This document shows, piece by piece, positions 42,360 through 51,409 of a stretch of 64,000 bases of DNA. Source of the stretch: Falsiroseomonas sp051860665. Its GTDB lineage: Bacteria; Pseudomonadota; Alphaproteobacteria; Acetobacterales; Acetobacteraceae. The DNA lies in assembly GCF_051860665.1 (NCBI RefSeq), contig NZ_JBHYDM010000021.1, positions 16,216 through 80,215 on the forward strand, in the 5' to 3' direction. Each line of letters begins with the position of its first letter. Position 1 is the stretch's first letter. The position numbers and the translations under genes were made by a program. The notes below the pieces were generated by a model. That model saw only the letters and a program-made list of their open reading frames with translations, ran no database searches and was not told the origin of the DNA.

Positions 42360-42856
42360 CGGCCGGCCTCGATCGCCTCTATGCGCGGATGATGTCGATG
42401 ATCGCGGTTGGCCGCGTCGCCGCCAGCACAGCGCTCGGCGGCCGCGGCGCGCGCCGGCTGCAGGTGCGCTTCGATGCGGCGGAGATCCGCGACGAGACGC
42501 CGCTGCTGCAGGCCTATGGCTTTGCGTCGCGCCCCCAACCGGGCGCCGATGTCGTGGTGCTATTCCCGGGCGGCAACCGCGGCGCCGGCTTTATCGTCGC
42601 CACCAATGACCGCCGCTACCAGGTCGAGCTCGCCGCCGGCGAGGCCATTCTGCACGACGACCTCGGCCAGAAAATCCACCTGACCCGCGCCGGCATCGTC
42701 ATCGATGGCGGCGGCCTCCCGATCACACTGCGCAACGCGCCCCGCGTCACCGTCGAGGGCGATCTCGAAGTGACCGGCGACGTCACGATCGGCGCCAGAA
42801 CCTTCAACACCCACACCCACACCGAGACCGACAGCGAAACCCTGCCCCCGACATGA
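42356..42856 (+). CDS. Baseplate assembly protein V / spike, Mu gp45 type
   Basis: 166 aa from ATG 42356. RMMSMIAVGRVAASTALGGR, RRLQVRFDAAEIRDETPLLQ, YGFASRPQPGADVVVLFPGG then beta-helix-like strands (HLTRAGIVIDGGGLPITL, VTVEGDLEVTGDVTIG) and the HTHTETDSE tip, consistent with an iron-binding HxH spike apex. Role: central puncturing spike. Confidence 0.9.
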   Translation: MTAGLDRLYARMMSMIAVGRVAASTALGGRGARRLQVRFDAAEIRDETPLLQAYGFASRPQPGADVVVLFPGGNRGAGFIVATNDRRYQVELAAGEAILHDDLGQKIHLTRAGIVIDGGGLPITLRNAPRVTVEGDLEVTGDVTIGARTFNTHTHTETDSETLPPT

Positions 42857-43302
42857 CCGCGACCGACATCGCCATCGTCTGGGACACCGAGCGGTCCCAG
42901 GGCGATTGGCAGCTGATCGCCGGCGGCGAATTCCTCACCGCCCAGGCGCTCGAAACCGCCGTCATGATCAGCCTCTTCACGGAGGCCCGCGCGGCCGCCG
43001 ATGACGTGCTGCCGCAAGGCGAGACAGATCGCCGTGGTTGGTGGGGCAATGCCCTGGGCGAGGACCCGATCGGCTCCCGCCTCTGGCTGCTGCGCCGCGC
43101 CAAGTGCCTGCCCGAAACGCTCAACCTCGCGCGCGATGCGATCCGCGAGGCGCTCGCCTGGCTGGTCGAGGACGGCATCGCCAGCAAGGTCGAGGTCACC
43201 ACGAGCTGGATCAGCCCCACCCGCATGGGCGCCGCCATCACCATCCACCAGCCCGATCGCAGCGCCGCGCTGCGTGCCGAATGGGCCTGGCAGGGCATCT
43301 GA
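42853..43302 (+). CDS. GP46 family baseplate protein
   Basis: 149 aa. TDIAIVWDTERSQGDWQLIA, LETAVMISLFTEARAAADD, RGWWGNALGEDPIGSRLWLL and ALAWLVEDGIASKVEVTTSW are hallmarks of Mu gp46, the gpW/gp25-like wedge component. Overlaps gp45 by 4 bp. Confidence 0.92.
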   Translation: MTATDIAIVWDTERSQGDWQLIAGGEFLTAQALETAVMISLFTEARAAADDVLPQGETDRRGWWGNALGEDPIGSRLWLLRRAKCLPETLNLARDAIREALAWLVEDGIASKVEVTTSWISPTRMGAAITIHQPDRSAALRAEWAWQGI

Positions 43303-43318
43303 CACGGGATTTCCGACG

Positions 43319-44422
43319 ATGGCCTTCGAACGCCCCACCCTGACCGCCCTGCTGCGGCAGGCGCGGGCCGATATGGCGGCCGCCATCGGCGCCAGCGTGC
43401 TGCTGCGCGCCTCGCCCCTGGCGGTGCTGGCCAAGGTCCTGGCGGGCCTGGTGCAGGGCCTCTACGGCTATCTCGACTGGATCGCCCGCGAGGCCAACCC
43501 GCTGACCGCCACGGGCGCCCGCCTGGTCGCCTGGGCCGCCCTGGTGGGGATCTTCCGGAAGGACATGCGGACCGCCACGGCGACGGCCAGCTTCACCGGC
43601 ACGCCCGGCGCGATCCTCGCCGAGGGAACGCGGATCAGCCGGACCGCCGATGGCGTCACCTATCGCTGCACGGCGCTCGGCACGGTCGGCGCCGGCGGCA
43701 CCGTGACGGTCCCGATCGAGGCGGAGGAGCCGGGCGCCAGCGGCAATGCCCTGGCCGGCGCCGCCGTCACCCTCATGGGTTCGGCCTCCGGCATCCTGGC
43801 GACCGGCAGCCTCGCCACGGCCGCCGCCGGCGGCGCCAATGAGGAGCCGGAGGAGGATTTTCGCGCCCGCATGCTCGACCGCTATCGCAGCCCGCCCAAG
43901 GGCGGCGCCAGCGGCGACTACGCCACCTGGGCGCGCGAGGTGCCCGGCATCACTCGCGCCTGGGACACCAGCCTCGCCGCCGGCACCGTCACCGTCCACA
44001 TCATGCTCGACGATGCACGCGCCGCCGATGCGGGCTTTCCCCAGGGCTCCGATGGCGTCGCCACCTCCGACCCGCGCGGCATCGCCGCCACGGGCGATCA
44101 GCTGCTGGTCGCGGACTATATCCGGGCGCGGCAGCCAGTCACCGCGCTGGTCTATGTCGTGGCGCCGGTGGCCCATCCGGTGGACCTGACCATCGCCGAT
44201 CTCTCTGACGACAGCAGCGCCATCCGCGCCGACGTCGCCGAGGCCCTCACCGGCCTCTTCCGGCGCGAGGGCGCACCGGGCGGCACGATCTACCCCTCCG
44301 CCATCGCCGCCGCGATCGACACCGTGCCGGGGGTGGAGCGCTTCTCCTTGCCGGGCCTCGACCCGATCACCGCCCCCGCCGGCCACCTGCCGGTGCTCGG
44401 CGTCATCACCTGGCCGGTCTGA
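43319..44422 (+). CDS. Baseplate J / gp47 family protein
   Basis: 367 aa from ATG 43319. RPTLTALLRQARADMAAAIG, LYGYLDWIAREANPLTATG, LVAWAALVGIFRKDMRTAT, then EEDFRARMLDRYRSPPKGGA, SGDYATWAREVPGITRAWD are typical of Mu gp47/P2 gpJ wedge proteins. Confidence 0.93.
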   Translation: MAFERPTLTALLRQARADMAAAIGASVLLRASPLAVLAKVLAGLVQGLYGYLDWIAREANPLTATGARLVAWAALVGIFRKDMRTATATASFTGTPGAILAEGTRISRTADGVTYRCTALGTVGAGGTVTVPIEAEEPGASGNALAGAAVTLMGSASGILATGSLATAAAGGANEEPEEDFRARMLDRYRSPPKGGASGDYATWAREVPGITRAWDTSLAAGTVTVHIMLDDARAADAGFPQGSDGVATSDPRGIAATGDQLLVADYIRARQPVTALVYVVAPVAHPVDLTIADLSDDSSAIRADVAEALTGLFRREGAPGGTIYPSAIAAAIDTVPGVERFSLPGLDPITAPAGHLPVLGVITWPV

Positions 44423-44425
44423 CCC

Positions 44426-45022
44426 ATGGCGGATGTCGAACTCGGTCAGGCCGAGCACCTGGCCGTTCTGCAGGCCCTGATGCCCACCGGCCCGGTCTGG
44501 CCACGCCACCCCGGCACGACGCAGGAAAAGGTCCTCGCCGGCCTCGCCGCCGGCGCCGCCCGGCTGCGCGCCAGGGCCCGCGCTCTGCTGACCGATGCCT
44601 TCCCGGCCACCGCCTTCGAGCTGCTGCCGGACTGGGAGGCCGCGCTGGGCCTGCCGGACCCCTGCGCTGGCCCATCTCCCGGCCTGCAGGAACGCCGCGG
44701 CCAGGTGGTCGCGCGGCTGACCGCCCGCGGCGGCCAGAGCATCCCCTACCTGGTCAGCCAGGCCGCGGCGCTGGGCTATGCCATCACCATCCGCGAGTTC
44801 GGCCCCTCCCGCCTCGGCGCCATGCGCCTGGGCGGCCATCTGCAGGACGAACGCTGGGCCCATGCCTGGGCGGTGCAGGCGCCGCTGACGACAGTCACCC
44901 CGTTTCGGCTTGGGCAATCCACCCTTGGCGAGCGCTTCGCCGCCTGGGGCAATGCGGTGCTGGAATGCGAGATGCGCGTCCTCGCCCCGCTGCACACCAC
45001 CCTGATCTTCCAATACGGCTAG
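44426..45022 (+). CDS. YmfQ/DUF2313 family baseplate protein, Mu gp48 type
   Basis: 198 aa. HLAVLQALMPTGPVWPRHPG, ALLTDAFPATAFELLPDWEA, LGLPDPCAGPSPGLQERRGQ, VVARLTARGGQSIPYL match DUF2313. It links the baseplate wedges to the tail fibres; followed by the fibre cluster. Confidence 0.92.
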   Translation: MADVELGQAEHLAVLQALMPTGPVWPRHPGTTQEKVLAGLAAGAARLRARARALLTDAFPATAFELLPDWEAALGLPDPCAGPSPGLQERRGQVVARLTARGGQSIPYLVSQAAALGYAITIREFGPSRLGAMRLGGHLQDERWAHAWAVQAPLTTVTPFRLGQSTLGERFAAWGNAVLECEMRVLAPLHTTLIFQYG

Positions 45023-45030
45023 GAGCGGCG

Positions 45031-45696
45031 ATGTATCGTCTCGCGAACGGCACCCAGGTCCCGTCGCTGCCGGCAGCACCGGCCCCGGTGGGCACGCCAG
45101 GCTTTGGCACCAGTGGCAATCCCGGCGCCGGCCTTTTGGGCAGCATCTTCGGCGCCCCCGAATTCAACACCCTGCAGGAGGAGCTGATGAGCTTCCTCCT
45201 CGCCGCCGGCATCGCGCCCGATCGGGACAATTTTGCGCAGGTGCTCGAAGCCTGCCGCATCCTCTTCGGCGGACGCGGCGCGCTGCTGGCGTTGACCTCC
45301 GCCACGACGATCGCCAACGCGACCGAGACAGCAGTGCCGTGGCCGGCCCCCATCTATGACGATCTGGGGCTCTGGTCGGGCGTTTCGCCGACCCGCCTGA
45401 CGATCCCGGCCGGCATCAGTCGCGTGCGCGTCTCCTGCCAGACGACGTGGGACAACCAAGAATCCGGCGACCGCAAGGTGCGCATCCTGCGCAATAGCAT
45501 CGGCGAAGGTGACGGGCTGCCAGCGATGCGCCTGCCGAGCGCGGGAGCAGCGGATGTCACCGTGCTCAATGCCGGCGGTGGCATCGTCCAGGTGTCGCCT
45601 GGCGACTACCTGCAGATGATGGTCTTCCACGACCGCGGCGCCAATCTCGACCTGCGCGCGACCAACACCTGGCTGCACCTCGAAGCGCTGCGCTGA
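45031..45696 (+). CDS. Tail fibre-type protein with C1q-like C-terminus
   Basis: 221 aa from ATG 45031. N-terminus: PAPVGTPGFGTSGNPG, LLGSIFGAPEFNTLQEELMS, a virion-attachment style segment. C-terminal half: RVRVSCQTTWDNQESGDRKV, VQVSPGDYLQMMVFHDRGAN, NTWLHLEALR, similar to C1q/TNF jelly-roll tail modules. Probably a short structural or receptor-contact protein at the baseplate. Confidence 0.65.
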   Translation: MYRLANGTQVPSLPAAPAPVGTPGFGTSGNPGAGLLGSIFGAPEFNTLQEELMSFLLAAGIAPDRDNFAQVLEACRILFGGRGALLALTSATTIANATETAVPWPAPIYDDLGLWSGVSPTRLTIPAGISRVRVSCQTTWDNQESGDRKVRILRNSIGEGDGLPAMRLPSAGAADVTVLNAGGGIVQVSPGDYLQMMVFHDRGANLDLRATNTWLHLEALR

Positions 45697-45718
45697 ATCA
45701 ACACGATCCGGAGGTTGC

Positions 45719-46144
45719 ATGCCCGTCGTCACCGATGTGCGGGTCACGCTGCGCGTCTTCAGCAGCGATCACCTGGTGCCGCGCGCCGTGCAGGGCAGCG
45801 CCATCGTCCTCGAGGCCAGCATCACCGACCTCGAGGACGTGCCGCTGCCAGGCGCTGTGGTGCATCTGTCCTACGTCACGCCAGGCGGGCTGGAACTGCG
45901 CGCGCCCGGCCGGATCAGCAACGCCGCGGGCCAGGCCACGGCCCGCCTGGCCCTCGCCGAGGCGGGGCGCTTTGTCGCCCGCTGCATCGTCATCTCGCCC
46001 ATCGCCCGCGTCGTGCAGCGGCCCTTCCTGCTGACCGAGGGCGCGGTCGTGCTGCTGCCGGCAGAGGCGGTGCCGATCGCCACCCCGCAAGGCGCCCTCC
46101 TCATCCTTCCGAACGGCCGAGCCATCGGCGGAGTCATCCCGTGA
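45719..46144 (+). CDS. Ig-like baseplate/fibre-associated protein
   Basis: 141 aa. Beta-rich sequence RVTLRVFSSDHLVPRAVQGS, VLEASITDLEDVPLPGAVVH, NAAGQATARLALAEAGRFVA has the spacing of a bacterial Ig-like (Big/invasin) domain. It is coupled to the long fibre by GTGA overlap at 46141. Role: perhaps connects fibre to baseplate (inference). Confidence 0.55.
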   Translation: MPVVTDVRVTLRVFSSDHLVPRAVQGSAIVLEASITDLEDVPLPGAVVHLSYVTPGGLELRAPGRISNAAGQATARLALAEAGRFVARCIVISPIARVVQRPFLLTEGAVVLLPAEAVPIATPQGALLILPNGRAIGGVIP

Positions 46145-49041
46145 GTGGAACCCTCCCTTCCAGCCCCGTCCTAGTGCAGGACGCCACCGAACTGCCGGTG
46201 TCGGACAACCCGCTCGCGCTTTCGGTCTATGGCACCAATGCCGAGACGGGCGCGGTCGAGCAGGCGCCGCTGAGCGCGATCCAGGAGGCCCTGCAGGCGA
46301 CGCATGGTCATTCCATCGCGCAGGTCACCGGCCTGCAGGCGGCGCTGGATGGTAAGGCGGCCGCCGGCGCCGCGACCGCCTCCGGCCTGACCGTCTCGGC
46401 CACCGCGCGGCTGCTGGGCCGCAGCAGCGCCGACGGCGGCCCGGTGCAGGAACTGGCACTCGGCAGCGGCCTGACCCTGGATGGCAGCACGCTGAGCGTT
46501 GCCGGCGGCGGCAGTGCCGGGCCGCATACCCACACCATCGCCGATGTCTCCGGGCTGCAGACCGTGCTGGACGGCAAGGCGGCGGCGAGCCACGGGCATG
46601 CGATCGCAGACACGGCCGGGCTGCAGGCGGTCCTCGACGGCAAGGCCGCCGCGGCTCACGGCCACAGCATCGCCGACACGGCGGGACTTGGCGCCGCGCT
46701 CGACGGCAAGGCGCCGCTGAACCACGGCCATGCCATCGCCGACACGGCTGGCCTGGGTGCCGCGCTGGACAGCAAGGCGCCCCTGAGCCATGGCCACGCC
46801 ATCGCCGACACCGCCGGGCTGCAAGCCGTGCTGGACGGCAAAGCGCCCACCGGCCACGGCCATGCCATCGGCGATACGGCGGGGCTGCAGGCGGCGCTGG
46901 ATGGCAAGGCCGCCGCCGGTCCGGCAACTGCGTCCGGCCTCACCATCGCGGCCTCTGGGCGTCTTCTGGGCCGCAGTAGCGCCGGCGGTGGCCCTGTGCA
47001 GGAGCTGGCGCTGGGGACCGGCCTGAGCCTCGACGGCAGCACCCTGAACGCCGCCGCCGGCGCCGGGCCGCACAGCCACGAGATCGCCGACGTCACCGGC
47101 CTCGCCGCCGCCCTCGCCGGCAAGGCGGCGACCAGCCACAGCCACGCCATCAGCGACACCACGGGGCTTGCCGCGGCGCTGGATGGCAAGGCGCCGCTGG
47201 GGCATGGGCACGCCATCGCCGACACCGCCGGGCTGCAAGCCGTGCTCGACGGCAAGGCGGCTGCCGGCCATGGCCATGCCATCGCCGATACGGCGGGGCT
47301 GCAGGCGGCGCTGGATGGCAAGGCGGCGGCCGGCGCGGCGACCACCTCGGGTCTCACCGTCTCCACCACGGCAAGGCTGCTGGGCCGCAGCAGCGCCGGC
47401 GGCGGCCCGGTGCAGGAGGTCATGCTCGGCAGCGGCCTCACCCTGGACGGCAGCACGCTGAATGCCGCCGCCGGCCCCCATACCCACGAGATCGCCGAAG
47501 TCACCGGCCTCGCCGCCGCCCTCGCCGGCAAGGCGCCGACCAGCCACAGCCACGCCATCGCCGATACTGCGGGTCTGCAGGCCGCGCTGGATGGCAAGGT
47601 GGCGCCCGGTCCGGCCACCAGTTCGGGCCTGACCGTCTCGGGCGCCGCGCGATTGCTCGGCCGCAGCAGCGCCGGCGGCGGGCCCCTGCAGGAGGTCATC
47701 CTCGGCAGCGGCCTGACGCTCGACGGCAGCACCCTGAATGCCGCCGCCGCCGCCGGACCGCACAGCCACGACATCAGCGACGTCACCGGCCTCTCCGCTG
47801 CGCTCGCCGGTAAGGCGGCCACCGTGCATGGCCACGTCATCGCCGATACCGCGGGGCTGCAGAGCGCGCTGGATGGCAAAGCCGCCGTGGCGCACGGCCA
47901 TGCCATCGCCGATGTCTCCGGCCTGCAAGGCGCGCTCGACGGCAAGATCGCCCCGGGCCCGGCCAGCAGCTCCGGCCTGACCATCTCCGCATCCGGCCGG
48001 CTGCTGGGCCGCAGCAGCGCCGGCGGCGGTGCCGTCCAGGAGCTGATCCTCGGCAGCGGCCTCACCCTGGATGGCAGCACGCTGAACGCCGAGAGCGGAG
48101 GCAGCGGCAGCCCGCACAGCCACGAGATCAGCGACGTCACCGGCCTTTCCGCCGCCCTCGCAGGCAAGGCCGCCGCGGTGCATAGCCACGCGATTGCCGA
48201 CACCACGGGCCTGCAGAGCGCGCTCGACAGCAAAGCCGCCACCGGCCACGGCCACGCCATCACGGATACGACCGGGCTGCAGACGGCGCTGGATGGCAAG
48301 GCGGCCACCAGCCACACCCACAGCATCGCCCAGATCACCAGCCTCCAGACCACCCTGGACGGCAAAGCCGCCAGCAGCCACGGCCACTCGATCGCTGATA
48401 CGAGCGGTCTGCAGGCCGCGCTCGATGCCAAGGCAGCCAGCAGCCACACCCACAGCATTGCCCAAATCACCAGCCTGCAACCCACCCTCGACGGCAAGGC
48501 TGCCATCAGCCACGGCCACGCCATCGCCGATGTCTCCGGTCTGCAGAGCGCGCTCGACGGCAAGGCCGCCGCCGGCGCCGCCATGGCCTCCGGCCTCACC
48601 GCGGCCGGCCAGCGCCTGCTAGGCCGCGGCTCCGGCAGCAACGGTGCCCTCGAGGAGCTGCAGATCGGCAATGGCCTGTCACTCTCCGCCACCACCCTCT
48701 CCGCCGGCGGCCTCACCAGCCTGAACAAGGGCACCGGCGCCGCTGGCTCCACCCAGACTTTCGATGTCGGCGCCGCGGGGCACCAGCGGCTTCAGGTGGG
48801 CGGTGCGCTGACCGTCGCCTTCACCGGATGGCCCGCGGGCTTCGGCGAACTCCTCATCGAGCTGGTGAACGGCGGCAGCCACATCGTCACCTGGCCCACC
48901 ATCAAATGGCTGCGGCCCGACGGCAGCTACACCACCGTCTTCGGCAGCACGAACATCGTGCTCAACACCGTCGACACCGACTGGATCCTGATCTGGACGG
49001 GCAATGGCGGCACCACCCTCTTCGGCAAGGTGATGCGCTGA
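46141..49041 (+). CDS. Long tail fibre with HxH repeats
   Basis: 966 aa from GTG 46141 (overlaps the previous TGA). After an N-terminal ~50 residues, about 23 copies of the unit H-x-H-x-I-x-D/Q-x-x-x-L-x-x-x-L-D-G-K follow, broken by six copies of a ~45-residue module containing RLLGRSSAGGGPVQE and GSGLTLDGSTLNA. HxH motifs coordinate iron along the axis of trimeric phage fibres (T4 gp37 type). The last ~110 residues (STQTFDVGAAGHQRLQVGGA, NIVLNTVDTDWILIWTGNGG) form the tip. Predicted adhesin; stop overlaps the RCC1 gene start. Confidence 0.85.
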   Translation: MSGTLPSSPVLVQDATELPVSDNPLALSVYGTNAETGAVEQAPLSAIQEALQATHGHSIAQVTGLQAALDGKAAAGAATASGLTVSATARLLGRSSADGGPVQELALGSGLTLDGSTLSVAGGGSAGPHTHTIADVSGLQTVLDGKAAASHGHAIADTAGLQAVLDGKAAAAHGHSIADTAGLGAALDGKAPLNHGHAIADTAGLGAALDSKAPLSHGHAIADTAGLQAVLDGKAPTGHGHAIGDTAGLQAALDGKAAAGPATASGLTIAASGRLLGRSSAGGGPVQELALGTGLSLDGSTLNAAAGAGPHSHEIADVTGLAAALAGKAATSHSHAISDTTGLAAALDGKAPLGHGHAIADTAGLQAVLDGKAAAGHGHAIADTAGLQAALDGKAAAGAATTSGLTVSTTARLLGRSSAGGGPVQEVMLGSGLTLDGSTLNAAAGPHTHEIAEVTGLAAALAGKAPTSHSHAIADTAGLQAALDGKVAPGPATSSGLTVSGAARLLGRSSAGGGPLQEVILGSGLTLDGSTLNAAAAAGPHSHDISDVTGLSAALAGKAATVHGHVIADTAGLQSALDGKAAVAHGHAIADVSGLQGALDGKIAPGPASSSGLTISASGRLLGRSSAGGGAVQELILGSGLTLDGSTLNAESGGSGSPHSHEISDVTGLSAALAGKAAAVHSHAIADTTGLQSALDSKAATGHGHAITDTTGLQTALDGKAATSHTHSIAQITSLQTTLDGKAASSHGHSIADTSGLQAALDAKAASSHTHSIAQITSLQPTLDGKAAISHGHAIADVSGLQSALDGKAAAGAAMASGLTAAGQRLLGRGSGSNGALEELQIGNGLSLSATTLSAGGLTSLNKGTGAAGSTQTFDVGAAGHQRLQVGGALTVAFTGWPAGFGELLIELVNGGSHIVTWPTIKWLRPDGSYTTVFGSTNIVLNTVDTDWILIWTGNGGTTLFGKVMR
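46303..48564 (+). repeat. Fibre-coding repeat array
   Basis: About 23 imperfect repeats of roughly 18-21 codons encode the HxH units, interrupted by five internal copies of a longer module (the sixth follows the array). High nucleotide similarity between units makes this stretch a recombination hot spot and an assembly risk. Confidence 0.8.
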
Positions 49042-50246
49042 TGCTGATCCGACGCGCCTTCTTCGGCGGCATCGAGCCCGACATGAACTGGTACGTCGCC
49101 GGCCAGAATTCCTGGGGCGAGACCGGCGCCGGAGGCACCGGTGCCGACCAGTATTTCGGTGCCTTCCAGCTGCCCGTCGCACCCTGGGCCACGCCGCAGA
49201 AGTGGACCCAGTTCGCCCTCTACGCCCGCCACATGATGGCGCTGCGCGCCGACGGCACCATCTGGTCCGCCGGCGACAACTCCTTCGGCCAGCTCGGCCA
49301 GGGCGATACCACTCTTCGGCGGGCGCTGACCCAAATCGGCAGCGCCACCAACTGGCGCAAGATCGGCGTCGGCTCCGAATTCTCCGCGGCCCTCGACCGC
49401 GACGGGAATATCTGGACATTCGGCCGCAACGACATCGCCGCCCAGCTCAATGACGGCACCAACACCGGCACGCGCAGCACGCCCTACAACACCGCGCTCA
49501 CCGCCGCGCCCTTTCGCAGCCAGGCCATCCGCTTTGTCGATATGTGGGTCGGCCATCGCTGGGTCGCTGGCCTGGATGATCAGGGTGATCTCTGGACCTG
49601 GGGCAACAACGGCTCCCAGCAGCTCGGCCGCGGCTCTCCGGAGGAGAATGGCGGCATCACGACGCAGGGCTACACCCAGGATCGCTATTGCAAGAAGGTC
49701 TCCCCCGCCGGGCCTTGGCGCTACGCCAGCGTCGGCGCCTACAACGGCGCCGGCTTCCACGAGGACGGCAATGTCTGGATGTGGGGCCTCGCCAGCTCCG
49801 GCCAGCGCGGGCCCGGCGTCAGCAGCCAGCTACCGGCGATCGTCGCACCAAACGCCGCCGGCGCCTTCTGGGTGAACGTCTTCTGCGGCGAGTATTCCAC
49901 CTTCCTGCTGCGCAATGACGGCACGCTCTGGGCCTGCGGCCAGAATACCTCCGGCGAGCTCGGCATCGGCACCACCAGCAACACCAGCACGCTGACCCAG
50001 GTGATCGGCGATGATGGCGGGCTGACAGTCACCGAATGGCGCTGGGTGCATTGTGCGCTGAACCACACCCTCGCCGTCGCGCAGGACGGCACTCTCTGGG
50101 GCTGGGGCAGCAACCAGAGCAAGAAGCTCGGCCGCGCCGACCTGGCGGGCGCCAGCTACAGCACGCCGAAGCTGATCAGCGCCGCCACCGCGTGGCGCAG
50201 CGCCTATGCCGCCGAATACTCCTCCATCGCCGCCCGCGTGCCGTGA
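49041..50246 (+). CDS. RCC1-repeat beta-propeller protein of the fibre cluster
   Basis: 401 aa from ATG 49041 (TGATG overlap with the fibre). Seven RCC1-type blades can be seen by their G-x-x-W/Y-x-x-G-x-N signature: MNWYVAGQNSWGETG, GTIWSAGDNSFGQLGQG, GNIWTFGRNDIAAQLNDG, GDLWTWGNNGSQQLGRG, GNVWMWGLASSGQRGPG, GTLWACGQNTSGELGIG, GTLWGWGSNQSKKLG. A seven-bladed propeller next to the fibre suggests a fibre tip or receptor-binding protein. No signal peptide. Confidence 0.85.
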   Translation: MLIRRAFFGGIEPDMNWYVAGQNSWGETGAGGTGADQYFGAFQLPVAPWATPQKWTQFALYARHMMALRADGTIWSAGDNSFGQLGQGDTTLRRALTQIGSATNWRKIGVGSEFSAALDRDGNIWTFGRNDIAAQLNDGTNTGTRSTPYNTALTAAPFRSQAIRFVDMWVGHRWVAGLDDQGDLWTWGNNGSQQLGRGSPEENGGITTQGYTQDRYCKKVSPAGPWRYASVGAYNGAGFHEDGNVWMWGLASSGQRGPGVSSQLPAIVAPNAAGAFWVNVFCGEYSTFLLRNDGTLWACGQNTSGELGIGTTSNTSTLTQVIGDDGGLTVTEWRWVHCALNHTLAVAQDGTLWGWGSNQSKKLGRADLAGASYSTPKLISAATAWRSAYAAEYSSIAARVP

Positions 50247-50260
50247 AGGACGCCAACACC

Positions 50261-50494
50261 ATGCCACCCGACAGCATCAGCCCGCGCGACTTCGGCGCGC
50301 TGGAAAGCAATGTCCGCCACCTTCAGCAACAGATGGACCGCGTCGAGCGATCGCTCGCCAGCGTCGCCGAACAGGTCGCCGAGATGCGCGACACGCTCGC
50401 CAAGGCCAAGGGCGGGTGGATCGGCATCTCCACCATGGTCACCGCCGCCGGCGCCGTCGGCGCCTTCATCGCCCGCATCCTTCCCCATCCGTGA
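50261..50494 (+). CDS. Holin-like small membrane protein
   Basis: 77 aa from ATG 50261. Coiled-coil N-terminus (ALESNVRHLQQQMDRVERSL, ASVAEQVAEMRDTLAKAKGG) and one C-terminal membrane segment (GISTMVTAAGAVGAFIARIL), the XhlA-like layout of some phage holin or lysis accessory proteins. It directly precedes the muralytic gene. Confidence 0.6.
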   Translation: MPPDSISPRDFGALESNVRHLQQQMDRVERSLASVAEQVAEMRDTLAKAKGGWIGISTMVTAAGAVGAFIARILPHP

Positions 50495-50501
50495 GAACGC
50501 C

Positions 50502-51170
50502 ATGACGCAGAAGAACCTCGAGCAGACGCGCGGTTTTCGCAATCGCAACCCTGGCAATATCGACTATGTCGCGACGAACAAGTGGCAGGGGCAGATCGGC
50601 ATCGAGCCGGCGCCGCGCAACGGCGGCCAGCCGCGCTTCGCGCGCTTCGAGAGCCACGAATACGGCATCCGCGCGCTCGCCATGCTGCTGACCACCTACC
50701 AGGATCGGCATGGTCTGCGCACGGTGCAGGGCATCATCAACCGCTGGGCCCCGCCCAAGGAGAACGCGACCAGCGCCTATGTGCAGGCCGTGGCCGCGGC
50801 GCTCGGCGTGGCGCCGGAGGCGGAGATCGACCTGCACCGCTACGAGGTGATGCGGCCGCTGGTCGAGGCCATCATCCGCCACGAGCTCGGCGGGCAGCCC
50901 TACGCGGCGGCCGTGATCGACGAGGGCCTGCGCCGCGCCGGCGTCGTGCGGCCGGTGGCCACCGTGCTGGAGGCGGCCGCCACCGGCACCGGGCGCGGCG
51001 CAACCTCGGTGGCCACCGCGGTCGCCGTCGCGGCGCCGGCGGCCTCGGTGATCTCCTCGCTCGGCGGGTTGCCGCAGTGGACTGGCGTGGCGCTGATCGT
51101 CGCAGTCGCCGTCGTCGCGCTGTCGGTGATCCTGACCCGGCGCAAGGACCGCGGCGAGGCGCTCGCGTGA
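50502..51170 (+). CDS. Muralytic (endolysin-type) protein with C-terminal membrane anchors
   Basis: 222 aa from ATG 50502. N-terminal domain RGFRNRNPGNIDYVATNKWQ, RFARFESHEYGIRALAMLLT, IINRWAPPKENATSAYVQAV belongs to the structural-P5/lytic domain type also seen in the phage's tape measure. The C-terminus has hydrophobic segments (ATAVAVAAPAASVISSL; GVALIVAVAVVALSVILT) and a positive end, so it may be membrane-anchored or combine lysin and holin roles. No signal peptide. Confidence 0.7.
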   Translation: MTQKNLEQTRGFRNRNPGNIDYVATNKWQGQIGIEPAPRNGGQPRFARFESHEYGIRALAMLLTTYQDRHGLRTVQGIINRWAPPKENATSAYVQAVAAALGVAPEAEIDLHRYEVMRPLVEAIIRHELGGQPYAAAVIDEGLRRAGVVRPVATVLEAAATGTGRGATSVATAVAVAAPAASVISSLGGLPQWTGVALIVAVAVVALSVILTRRKDRGEALA

Positions 51171-51409
51171 TCGGCGCGCTGACAGCGCTCTGGGCCCGCG
51201 CCAAGGGCTGGATGGCGATGGCGGCCGCGCTGCTGGCGGCGATCGCCAGCGTCTACCTCGCCGGCCGACGCCAGGCAGGCCGAGACGTGGCGCTGAACCA
51301 GGCGCAGGTGGCGCTCAGCAGGCGGGAGGTACGGGATGCGGTCGATCGTGATGTGGCTCGGGATCCTGGCGCTGCTGAACGCCTGCGCCGCGACTGGAGC
51401 TGGGACTGA
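51167..51409 (+). CDS. Rz-like inner-membrane spanin
   Basis: 80 aa from GTG 51167 (GTGA overlap). One N-terminal membrane segment (WMAMAAALLAAIASVYLAG) followed by a charged helical domain (QAQVALSRREVRDAVDRDVA). This is the i-spanin layout; an Rz1-like lipoprotein gene overlaps its 3' end in another frame. Role: fusion of inner and outer membranes in the last step of lysis. Confidence 0.65.
   Translation: MIGALTALWARAKGWMAMAAALLAAIASVYLAGRRQAGRDVALNQAQVALSRREVRDAVDRDVARDPGAAERLRRDWSWD

Noticed and set aside
46171..48752. Long open frames on the minus strand across the tail fibre
   Set aside because: Product of the repetitive fibre coding sequence; they only mirror the HxH repeats and have no start signals.
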